A stretch of DNA of 6,142 nucleotides from an uncultured Olsenella sp. (lineage in GTDB: Bacteria > Actinomycetota > Coriobacteriia > Coriobacteriales > Atopobiaceae): positions 1 to 6,142 of the forward strand of contig CAUGFC010000105.1 in the NCBI GenBank assembly GCA_959598545.1. The letters run 5' to 3'. Shown here one piece after another: positions 1 to 5,222 of this stretch (positions are counted from its first letter, which is position 1; the number at the start of each line of letters is the position of its first letter). The position numbers and the translations under genes are program-made. The notes under the pieces are model-generated. The model made no database searches. It had not been told where the DNA came from and saw only the letters and a program-made list of their open reading frames with translations.

Positions 1-786
1 GCGCACGACGCCGCCCCGGCGGACGTCATCGCCTGCGGCTTGGACATCCCCGGCCCCGTCGCCGATGACGGCACGGTCGGCTTCCTCCCCAACATCCAGC
101 TCGACCCCGAGGGGCTCGTCGGGGCGATCACGGCCACCTTCCCGCGCGCGACGGTCGCCTTCGTCAACGACGCCAACGCGGCGGCGCTCGGCGAGGTGTG
201 GGGCGGCGCGGCGCGCGGCGTCCAGAGCTTCGTCCTCATCGCCCTGGGCACGGGCGTCGGCGGCGGCGTCGTCACGGGAGGTCGCCTGGTCGCGGGCGCC
301 TTCGGTGCTGGCGGCGAGATCGGTCACATCACCGTCGAGCGTGACGAGCCGCTGACCTGCGGCTGCGGTCGCCACGGCTGCCTGGAGCAGTACGCCTCCG
401 CCAAGGGCGTCGTCCGCCTCTACCTCGAGGAGTGCGAGCGCCGCGGCGTGACCCCCGTGAATGTCGAGCACGCCACGGACACCCTCTCCGTCTTCAAGGC
501 CCTCGCGAACGGCGACGAGTGCGCCGGCATCGCCGTCGACAAGATGTGCGACTATCTGGCGCTGGCGATGTCGCAGATCTCCTGCGTCATGGACCCGGAG
601 CTCTACCTCATCGGCGGCGGCGTCGCGGGCGCCTTTGCCACCTTCGCGCCGCGCCTGCGGGAGCGCTTCCAGGAGATTGCGCTGCCCACCTGCAAGGACG
701 TGCGCATCGAGGCCGCCGGCCTCGGTAACCAGGCGGCCATGTACGGCTGCGCCTACGAGGCGCTGCGCCTGCGCGGGGAGGTGTAG
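1..786 (+). CDS. ROK-family sugar kinase (glucokinase-like), 5' end outside window
   Basis: The reading frame is open from base 1 to the TAG at 784-786, giving 261 visible residues. ROK kinases run to about 300-325 residues, so roughly 55-60 N-terminal residues, including the first ATP-phosphate loop, lie upstream. Visible family marks are an IPGPV segment (codons 46-60), the VNDANAAALGE segment with the presumed catalytic Asp at 169-171, the glycine-rich LGTGVGGG loop (247-270), and the ROK zinc motif GH-x10-CxCGxxGCLE with His at 325 and Cys at 358, 364 and 379. The motif is intact, so an active ATP-dependent hexose kinase in the cytoplasm is likely. ROK proteins include glucokinases, fructokinases, ManNAc kinases and repressors, and the substrate cannot be read from this fragment. 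A repressor-type N-terminal DNA-binding domain cannot be excluded because that end is missing. It is separated from the fructose genes by terminator-like hairpins, so it is probably a separate transcription unit. Confidence 0.9.
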   Translation, partial: AHDAAPADVIACGLDIPGPVADDGTVGFLPNIQLDPEGLVGAITATFPRATVAFVNDANAAALGEVWGGAARGVQSFVLIALGTGVGGGVVTGGRLVAGAFGAGGEIGHITVERDEPLTCGCGRHGCLEQYASAKGVVRLYLEECERRGVTPVNVEHATDTLSVFKALANGDECAGIAVDKMCDYLALAMSQISCVMDPELYLIGGGVAGAFATFAPRLRERFQEIALPTCKDVRIEAAGLGNQAAMYGCAYEALRLRGEV

Positions 787-836
787 CCCGGGAACGTCGC
801 TCTTCTCGCCCCCGCGCCGGGCTGACTGACGACTTT

Positions 837-880
837 GGGCGCTCGCGGGTCCCCCAGACGGCCCGCGAGCGCCCTTTCCT
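837..880 (+). terminator. Intrinsic terminator of the ROK kinase gene
   Basis: A perfect 13-bp inverted repeat pairs 837-849 with 862-874 (GGGCGCTCGCGGG and its complement). It can extend by a G·U and a C-G pair to leave an 8-nt loop. TTTCCT follows directly. It lies 50 nt after the kinase stop codon. The T-tract is short, but the stem is very strong. Confidence 0.8.
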
Positions 881-907
881 GTCAGTTTCCACCCTTATCC
901 GGTTGCT

Positions 908-936
908 GGCCCACCCGCATTGGGCCCTTTCGTTTT
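908..936 (+). terminator. Second, weaker terminator-like hairpin
   Basis: GGCCCA (908-913) pairs with TGGGCC (921-926) around a 7-nt loop and is followed by CTTTCGTTTT. It may back up the stronger hairpin upstream and insulate the fructose genes from read-through. The T-rich tail is also one copy of the CTTTCGYTTT motif found in the fructose leaders, so the two roles may overlap. Confidence 0.45.
927..936 (+). promoter_or_regulatory. CTTTCGYTTT motif, copy 1 (candidate DeoR operator)
   Basis: The sequence is CTTTCGTTTT, continuing GCA. The 13-base block at 927-939 differs by one base from the block at 3691-3703 before the DeoR gene. It lies about 115 bp upstream of the putative -10 of the permease. 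Operator function is inferred from recurrence only. Confidence 0.35.
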
Positions 937-1010
937 GCACTGGTCCCAGAAAAGAGAAACCACCGACGGACGCGATGCGGCGGTAAGCGGTAGACCTTCG
1001 TAAAGAACCA

Positions 1011-1050
1011 ATTTCTTTCGCTTTCTTTCGTTTTTCTTCGTTCTTTTGTT
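1011..1050 (+). repeat. 10-bp-periodic CTTTCG repeat upstream of the permease (candidate operator)
   Basis: Four consecutive 10-bp units read ATTTCTTTCG, CTTTCTTTCG, TTTTTCTTCG and TTCTTTTGTT. This tract is strikingly T-rich on the + strand in an otherwise GC-rich window. It contains two adjacent exact CTTTCGYTTT copies (1015-1024, 1025-1034) and a degenerate third (1036-1045). The 10-bp period puts every unit on the same face of the helix. It directly abuts the putative -10 element, so a bound protein would cover the -35 region. Direct repeats built on TTTCG/TTTCR are typical of some DeoR-family operators (E. coli AgaR, and GlpR with TTCG). That makes the DeoR protein encoded at 3774-4586 the natural candidate ligand. 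This is inference. Confidence 0.5.
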
Positions 1051-1051
1051 G

Positions 1052-1057
1052 CATAAT
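1052..1057 (+). promoter_or_regulatory. Putative -10 element of the permease promoter
   Basis: CATAAT matches TATAAT at five of six positions and sits in the AT-rich block before the permease, giving a leader of about 100 nt. No good -35 hexamer lies 16-18 bp upstream; that place is filled by the CTTTCG repeats. The promoter may therefore be weak, activator-dependent or tightly repressed. Confidence 0.4.
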
Positions 1058-1081
1058 CACCATATGTGATGTTCACGTGAA
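1056..1081 (+). promoter_or_regulatory. Alternating TCAC/GTGA half-sites over the presumed transcription start
   Basis: Three overlapping inverted repeats lie here. ATCAC-N5-GTGAT is at 1056-1070, GTGA-N3-TCAC at 1066-1076, and the perfect 10-bp palindrome TTCACGTGAA at 1072-1081. They begin at the end of the -10 element and cover the expected start of transcription, a usual place for a repressor. The protein that would bind is unknown. Confidence 0.35.
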
Positions 1082-1120
1082 GATTTCAGCCTCAGGTACG
1101 TGGACGTTTCAGGGGAAGTG

Positions 1121-1140
1121 CGACGCCTCAGGGGGCGTCG
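1121..1140 (+). other. Leader hairpin before the permease ribosome binding site
   Basis: CGACGCC (1121-1127) pairs with GGCGTCG (1134-1140) around a 6-nt loop, ending 15 nt before the AAGGAG at 1156-1161. No T-run follows, so it is not a terminator. It could protect the mRNA 5' end or affect translation. Its left arm and loop also form the second half of an imperfect direct repeat, GACGyyTCAGGGG, at 1103-1115 and 1122-1134. Confidence 0.35.
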
Positions 1141-1166
1141 AGAAGAGAGAAAGGGAAGGAGCGAGA

Positions 1167-2672
1167 ATGGCAGAGAAGACCACCTATGACCTTCTGGCCG
1201 TGACGGGCTGCCCGACGGGCATCGCCCACACCTACATGGCCAAGGAGGCCCTGGAGAAGGCCGCCGCTGCCAAGGGCCTCACCATCAAGGTCGAGACCCA
1301 GGGCCAGGTCGGTGCGGAGAACGAGGTGACGCCCGCCGAGATCAAGGCGTGCAAGGCCGTCATCATCGCCGCCGACAAGGACGTCCAGCCCGAGCGCTTC
1401 GAGGGCAAGCCCCTCATCAGCGTCGGCGTGACGGCCGCCATCAAGGACCCGGAGGGCCTGATCGACAAGGCGCTCGCCGCCAAGGCCGAGGGCGAGCTCA
1501 GCTCCGAGGTCGCCAACGCGTCTGCCGACGAGGTCGTCGAGAAGGAGTCCGTCGGCCACCAGATCTACCGTCACCTCATGAACGGCGTCAGCCACATGCT
1601 GGTCTTCGTCGTCGCCGGCGGCGTGCTCACGGCCCTGTCGTTCCTCTGGGGCATCACGTCCTACGACTCCACGGCCTCCGACTACAACTCCTTCGCCGCG
1701 ATGCTCAAGATCATCGGCGGCATCGCCATGAACCTCATGGTGCCCGTGCTCTCGGCCTACATCGCCGAGTCCATCGGCAAGCGCCCGGGCCTCGTCCCCG
1801 GCTTCGTCGCCGGCATGATCTCCATCCAGGGCCTGCCCGTCAACGCTGAGACCGGCCTCATCGACGCCGGCGGCGCCGGCGTAGGCTTCGGCTTCCTCGG
1901 CGGCATCATCGGCGGCTTCCTCGCCGGCTACGTCATCGTGCTGCTCGAGAAGGTCTTCAGCGGGCTGCCCCAGAGCCTCAATGGCCTCAAGGCCATGTTC
2001 CTCTACCCGCTGTGCTCCACCTTCATCGTCGGCCTCATCATGCTCGGCATCTCCGGTCCCATGGCCGCGATCAACCAGGCGATGATGGACTTCCTGCAGG
2101 GCCTCTACAATGCCGGCCCCATCCCGCTGGGCCTGGCCATCGGCTGCATGTGCGCGTTTGACATGGGCGGCCCCGTCAACAAGGCCGCCTACACCACCGG
2201 CACCCTGCTGCTCACCGAGGCCATCGCCGCCGGCGTGGGCACCGAGGCCTACAACTTCGGCACCAACTTCATGGCTGCCGTCTCCGCCGCCTGCATCGTC
2301 CCGCCGCTGATCACCACCTTCGCGGTCATCGTGGGCAAGAAGTACTTCTCGCAGGAGGACCACGACGCCGGCCTGGTCAACTTCATCCTGGGCTGCACCC
2401 ACATCACCGAGGGCGCCATCCCGTTCATGACCAAGAACATCTGGCCCGTCATGCCGATCATGATGCTCGGCTCCGCCATCGCGGCCATCCTGACGATCTT
2501 CCTGGGCGTCCACGACCCCGCCCCGCACGGCGGCTTCCTCGTGCTGCCCGTCGTCGACGGCGGCCTGCAGTGGGTGATCGCAATCCTCATCGGCGCGGTC
2601 ATCGGCGGCATCCTGTTCGTGCTCTTCAAGAAGTACGACTACGACAAGAACGGCGGCAAGGTCGCCGAGTAG
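1167..2672 (+). CDS. fruA: Fructose PTS permease, IIBC component
   Basis: A 501-residue membrane protein that imports fructose and phosphorylates it to fructose 1-phosphate. Residues about 7-105 form the IIB domain of the fructose family, with the phospho-accepting Cys15 in the VTGCPTGIAHTYMA motif. A linker rich in Ala and Glu follows, then the multi-pass IIC domain (about 125-495), which carries the GGPVNKAAY (334-342) and ITEGAIPF (413-420) segments expected at the transport site. The ATG at 1167 is chosen because AAGGAG lies 5 nt upstream and the protein then starts directly before the IIB fold; an in-frame GTG at 1077 lies near the promoter and adds only an unlikely leader. There is no IIA domain at either end and no IIA gene in the window. 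FruK follows after 81 nt, which supports fructose as substrate. A related mannose or 2-O-mannosylglycerate permease is possible but less likely. Confidence 0.93.
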   Translation: MAEKTTYDLLAVTGCPTGIAHTYMAKEALEKAAAAKGLTIKVETQGQVGAENEVTPAEIKACKAVIIAADKDVQPERFEGKPLISVGVTAAIKDPEGLIDKALAAKAEGELSSEVANASADEVVEKESVGHQIYRHLMNGVSHMLVFVVAGGVLTALSFLWGITSYDSTASDYNSFAAMLKIIGGIAMNLMVPVLSAYIAESIGKRPGLVPGFVAGMISIQGLPVNAETGLIDAGGAGVGFGFLGGIIGGFLAGYVIVLLEKVFSGLPQSLNGLKAMFLYPLCSTFIVGLIMLGISGPMAAINQAMMDFLQGLYNAGPIPLGLAIGCMCAFDMGGPVNKAAYTTGTLLLTEAIAAGVGTEAYNFGTNFMAAVSAACIVPPLITTFAVIVGKKYFSQEDHDAGLVNFILGCTHITEGAIPFMTKNIWPVMPIMMLGSAIAAILTIFLGVHDPAPHGGFLVLPVVDGGLQWVIAILIGAVIGGILFVLFKKYDYDKNGGKVAE

Positions 2673-2693
2673 CTCCGAGCGAGCACTTGTCCG

Positions 2694-2722
2694 GGGGCCC
2701 GGCCGCGTGCCGGGCCCCTTCT
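2694..2722 (+). terminator. GC-rich hairpin between permease and fruK (attenuator or partial terminator)
   Basis: A perfect 10-bp inverted repeat pairs 2694-2703 with 2709-2718 (GGGGCCCGGC and its complement) around CGCGT. TTCTGT follows, a poor T-tract. Placed 21 nt after the permease stop and before fruK, it probably lets part of the transcription through. It could also stabilise the permease part of the mRNA and so lower FruK relative to FruA. Confidence 0.55.
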
Positions 2723-2753
2723 GTCCATACGAGAAGAGCCGGGAGGAGCAGTC

Positions 2754-3671
2754 GTGATCTACACGCTCACCACCAATCCCGCGGTCGACATGAACGTCAA
2801 CGCGGACACCCTCACCACCAAGAAGGTCAACCGCACGCGCGACGCCGTCTACACCCCCAATGGAAAGGGGCTGAACGTCTCCTTCACGCTGGGGCACTAC
2901 GGCGTCGACTCGGTGATCCTGGGCTTCTTCGGCGGCTTCTCCGGAGACTACATCGTCCGCGAGGCCGAGAAGCGCTGCCCGGTGCGCCCCGTCCTCATCG
3001 ACGGCATCACCCGCGTCAACATCTTCGTGACCACGCCCGAGGGCGAGTACAAGTTCCCCAACGCGGGCGCCCCCGTGAGCCGCGAGAAGCAGCTCGAGAT
3101 GCTGGATCTGCTGCGCGGCCTGGACGACCTCGAGTGCCTCGTGGTCTCCGGCAGCCTCTCGCCCGAGATGGACGCCTCCTACTACGACGAGCTCATCGAC
3201 GTGTGCCAGGAGAAAGGCGCCGAGTTCGTGCTCGACATCTCGCACCCACACCTGGCCGATCTCGTCGAGCGTCACCCGCTGCTGATCAAGCCCAACGACG
3301 AGGAGGTCGCGGAGATCTTCGGCGTCGACGTCGCCGACGAGGGCGACATCCTCTCCGCGCTCGCGCACATCCACGAGCGCGGCGCCAAGAACATCCTGCT
3401 GACGCTCGGTGGCGAGGGCGCGTACTTCTCGAACGGCGAGCACGTCTGGCGCGCGAGCGCGGCCAAGGTGAAGGTGCTCTCCACCGCGTGCGCCGGCGAC
3501 GCGACGCTGGCGAGCTTCCTCTCCGCGTGGCTCGGCGCCCGCGACGAGGTCGAGCCCGCACTCGTGCGCGCGATGGCCACGGGCGGCAACGTCGCCATGT
3601 GCGCGGGACTGGGCGACTTCGCGCTCGTGGACGAAATCGCCGAGTCCATCGAGGTGACGCAGCTCTCGTAA
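2754..3671 (+). CDS. fruK: 1-phosphofructokinase (PfkB family)
   Basis: This 305-residue cytoplasmic kinase converts fructose 1-phosphate and ATP to fructose 1,6-bisphosphate, the step after FruA import. It has the PfkB/FruK N-terminus (MIYTLTTNPAVDMNV), an NGKGLNVS sugar-phosphate segment (about residues 37-44), a GGFSGDYI segment, a TLGGEGAYF strand-turn, and a second PfkB signature near residues 243-256. That signature reads STACAGDATLASFL, where the usual form is DTxGAGDxxxAGF. The catalytic Asp (249) is kept, but the first Gly of the anion hole is Cys246. Length is normal for the family. The GTG start at 2754 is supported by GGAGG at 2742-2746, 7 nt upstream. Tagatose-6-phosphate kinase is a close relative, but the neighbouring fructose permease favours FruK. 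The DeoR gene begins 102 nt downstream. Confidence 0.92.
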   Translation: MIYTLTTNPAVDMNVNADTLTTKKVNRTRDAVYTPNGKGLNVSFTLGHYGVDSVILGFFGGFSGDYIVREAEKRCPVRPVLIDGITRVNIFVTTPEGEYKFPNAGAPVSREKQLEMLDLLRGLDDLECLVVSGSLSPEMDASYYDELIDVCQEKGAEFVLDISHPHLADLVERHPLLIKPNDEEVAEIFGVDVADEGDILSALAHIHERGAKNILLTLGGEGAYFSNGEHVWRASAAKVKVLSTACAGDATLASFLSAWLGARDEVEPALVRAMATGGNVAMCAGLGDFALVDEIAESIEVTQLS

Positions 3672-3673
3672 CG

Positions 3674-3700
3674 CCGTCTGCCGACGGATTCTTTCGCTTT
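3674..3700 (+). terminator. Small hairpin with T-rich tail after fruK
   Basis: CCGTC (3674-3678) pairs with GACGG (3683-3687) around a 4-nt loop, starting 2 nt after the fruK stop. ATTCTTTCGCTTT follows. The stem is short, so termination would be partial. The tail contains a CTTTCGCTTT motif copy. Confidence 0.35.
3691..3700 (+). promoter_or_regulatory. CTTTCGYTTT motif before the DeoR gene (candidate autoregulatory site)
   Basis: CTTTCGCTTT, continuing GCA, repeats the motif found upstream of the permease. The 12-base string TTCTTTCGCTTT at 3689-3700 is identical to 1013-1024. A TTTCGAAA palindrome lies 15 bp further on at 3716-3723. Together they suggest that the DeoR protein binds its own leader. 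No convincing promoter hexamers are visible here. Confidence 0.4.
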
Positions 3701-3719
3701 GCAAGAAAAGAAGGTTTTC

Positions 3720-3772
3720 GAAAGCCCTCTTCCCCTGGAGCGTCGTACGCTTTTCGGGGAAGGGGGGCTTTC
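3720..3772 (+). promoter_or_regulatory. Long leader hairpin burying the DeoR ribosome binding site
   Basis: Three stacked stems are visible. GAAAGCCC (3720-3727) pairs with 3765-3772, CTTCCCC (3729-3735) with 3756-3762, and AGCGT (3739-3743) with 3747-3751 around a 3-nt loop. The 20 base pairs are broken only by one small internal bulge and an apical mismatch. The purine-rich ribosome binding region (3756-3767) is wholly inside the right arm, and the start codon follows 1 nt later. No T-run follows, so translational control is more likely than termination. Confidence 0.55.
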
Positions 3773-3773
3773 C

Positions 3774-4586
3774 ATGGCTCAGGAGAACCAGGGGCGCATG
3801 CTCGCCGTCGAGCGACGCCAGCGCATCATCGAGATGCTCGAGAACCACTCGTCGGTGCTGATCGCCGACATCTGCAGGGAGTGCGGCGTCTCGGCGGTCA
3901 CCGCCCGCGCCGACCTCGACTTCCTGGAGGGGGAGGGCCGGCTCAAGCGCACGCACGGCGGCGCGGTGCCCATCTCCGAGTACGTGGTCCCCCGCGTCTC
4001 CGAGCGCGTGCGGAAGAACGCCCGAGCCAAGCAGGCCATCGCGCGCCGGGCAGCGGAGCGCGTGAGCGACGGCGAGATGATCCTCGTGGGCAGCGGGTCC
4101 ACGACGCTGGAGTTCGTCAAGGCGCTGCGCAACAAGCACGGCGTCACCGTCGTGAGCAACTCCTGTCACATCCTCGAGTACGCCGAGCAGTACCTTCCCG
4201 AGGTCGAGGTCATGTCCACCGGCGGCATGCTCGCGCGCAAGTACCGGCACTACTACGGGCCGCTTGTGGCCGCAAGTCTGGCAGACATCTACCTCGACCA
4301 GGTGTTTCTCGGCGCTGACGGCTTCGAGCCGAGCTTTGGCTTCCTGGCCGAGTTCGACCAGACCGCCTACGCCAAGGTGGAGTTCCTCAAGCACGCGCGC
4401 ACCAAGATAATCCTCATGGACTCCAGCAAGGTGGGCGCGGGGCGCTCCTTCCTTCGCTTCGCCAAGCCGGACGACGTTGACGTCGTGATCATGGAGCGCG
4501 ACCCGGAGGGCATGGTCCTCGAGGCGTGCAACCAGGGCGAGCACGAGGTGCAGGTCATAGAGGCCCTGGCAGATGACGAACACTGA
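3774..4586 (+). CDS. DeoR-family transcriptional regulator of the fructose genes
   Basis: A 270-residue cytoplasmic DNA-binding regulator. Residues about 13-67 form the DeoR winged helix-turn-helix (ERRQRIIEMLENHSS, CGVSAVTARADLDFLE, RTHGGAV). The rest is the C-terminal sugar-phosphate sensor domain, with GSGSTT (106-111) as the phosphate-binding loop and a conserved FLGADG and DSSKVG (216-221) region. Length is normal. ATG 3774 is preferred, with an AAGGGG-type ribosome binding site about 8 nt upstream; ATG 3798, just before the helix-turn-helix, is possible. The position after fruA and fruK, and the shared CTTTCGYTTT motifs in the permease leader and its own leader, suggest it is the repressor of this cluster, responding to fructose 1-phosphate or bisphosphate. 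A FruR-type name would fit, but the effector is not shown by sequence. Its last 14 bases overlap an ATG-started frame of the broken AraC gene. Confidence 0.92.
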   Translation: MAQENQGRMLAVERRQRIIEMLENHSSVLIADICRECGVSAVTARADLDFLEGEGRLKRTHGGAVPISEYVVPRVSERVRKNARAKQAIARRAAERVSDGEMILVGSGSTTLEFVKALRNKHGVTVVSNSCHILEYAEQYLPEVEVMSTGGMLARKYRHYYGPLVAASLADIYLDQVFLGADGFEPSFGFLAEFDQTAYAKVEFLKHARTKIILMDSSKVGAGRSFLRFAKPDDVDVVIMERDPEGMVLEACNQGEHEVQVIEALADDEH

Positions 4587-4669
4587 CGCCCCTTGGCGCC
4601 CCTCGGCGGATGACCTCGCCGACCTGACCGGCTGCGACCACATCGAGCTCCGGCCCGGCGGGCGGGAGG
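4573..4669 (+). pseudogene. Out-of-frame N-terminal remnant of the AraC-family gene
   Basis: An ATG at 4573 overlapping the DeoR stop opens a frame with strong GC bias at third positions for 32 codons (to 4668) and a plausible protein ending IELRPGGRE. The downstream AraC frame is closed here by a TGA at 4625-4627. Removing one G from the run at 4668-4670 would join the two frames smoothly as GGRE-VLAAFRT. I read this as the start of the same gene, displaced by a one-base insertion or a sequencing error. The cupin sensor core that normally precedes this linker is also absent. Confidence 0.4.
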
Positions 4670-5164
4670 GTGCTCGCGGCGTTCAGGACGGCGCTCGCCC
4701 GCGAGAGAGGCTGGGAACTGCGGCTGCGCTCGGAGCTCACGGAGGCGTGGCTCGAGGTCCTTGCTCTCGCTCAGGACCGTCTGGGCCAGGGGCCCAACTC
4801 CCTGGCGCACCCGCGCGACGAGCGGCTGAAGGCGATGATCGACTACATCGGCCGCCACTACGACGAGCGCATAGGGGTCAGGGACATCGCCGGTTCCGCC
4901 TTCGCCAGCGAGCGGGAGTGCTACCGGACGTTCGGGGAGTGCCTCGGCGTCACCCCGACGCACTATCTCCGCGACTATCGCATCCAGCAGGCATGTCGCA
5001 TGCTCGCGCACACGACCCGGCCCATCGCCGCGGTGGCGAGCATGGTGGGCATGGGCAGCCCCAGCCGGTTCGGCCAGGAGTTCCGCTCGGCGATGGGGTG
5101 CACACCGAGCGAATATCGCGCCAGATGGCAGGATTCGGATAGTTCAGGGCGGGGCAGGCTATAG
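4670..5164 (+). CDS. AraC-family transcriptional regulator, N-terminally truncated (possibly broken)
   Basis: The frame gives 164 residues with a complete AraC/XylS DNA-binding domain. Helix-turn-helix 1 is at about residues 67-92 (VRDIAGSAFASERECYRTFGECLG). Helix-turn-helix 2 is at about 117-142, followed by the family's GCTPSEYR ending (143-150). Residues 1-45 look like the helical linker that normally follows the sensor domain. Full AraC regulators have about 270-300 residues, so the N-terminal cupin sensor is missing. The only early start is GTG 4670, with GGGAGG directly against it and no spacing; the next ATG is at residue 56 and would cut into the domain. The start is therefore doubtful, and a frameshift from the ATG at 4573 explains it better. 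If made, it would bind DNA without a sensor. Target genes are unknown; the gene follows deoR with no terminator. Confidence 0.7.
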   Translation: MLAAFRTALARERGWELRLRSELTEAWLEVLALAQDRLGQGPNSLAHPRDERLKAMIDYIGRHYDERIGVRDIAGSAFASERECYRTFGECLGVTPTHYLRDYRIQQACRMLAHTTRPIAAVASMVGMGSPSRFGQEFRSAMGCTPSEYRARWQDSDSSGRGRL

Positions 5165-5165
5165 A

Positions 5166-5180
5166 GATAACGCTCTTATC
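5166..5180. repeat. Small AT-rich inverted repeat before the 88-residue ORF
   Basis: GATAA (5166-5170) and TTATC (5176-5180) are perfect 5-bp arms around CGCTC, in the 58-nt gap before the small ORF. It could be an operator or chance. No convincing promoter hexamers accompany it, although TATAGA at 5160-5165 lies next to it. Confidence 0.25.
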
Positions 5181-5222
5181 GCTGGAAAATGCAGTCATCG
5201 GCAGTCAGCGAGAGGAGCAAAG

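Noticed and set aside
608..1063. Minus-strand open frame covering the end of the kinase gene and the control region
   Set aside because: It crosses the terminator hairpin and the T-rich repeat, has no family motif, and most of its kinase-side part is Arg-rich shadow.
1077..1166. A possible upstream GTG start adding 30 residues to the permease
   Set aside because: The GTG lies within the TTCACGTGAA palindrome near the expected transcription start, has no ribosome binding site, and the ATG at 1167 has AAGGAG at ideal spacing and begins the IIB domain normally.
2570..4318. A long + strand frame rich in Arg and Pro overlapping fruK and deoR
   Set aside because: It is a shadow of the real genes in another frame; it is extremely Arg-rich and low-complexity and has no family motif.
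1128..4643. A 1171-codon open frame on the minus strand spanning three + strand genes
   Set aside because: fruA, fruK and deoR happen to lie in the same + frame, and their GC-ended codons make one antisense frame nearly free of stops. The predicted protein is low-complexity (Asp, Glu, His, Val, Ala, Gly) with no recognisable domain, and the sense genes are unambiguous.
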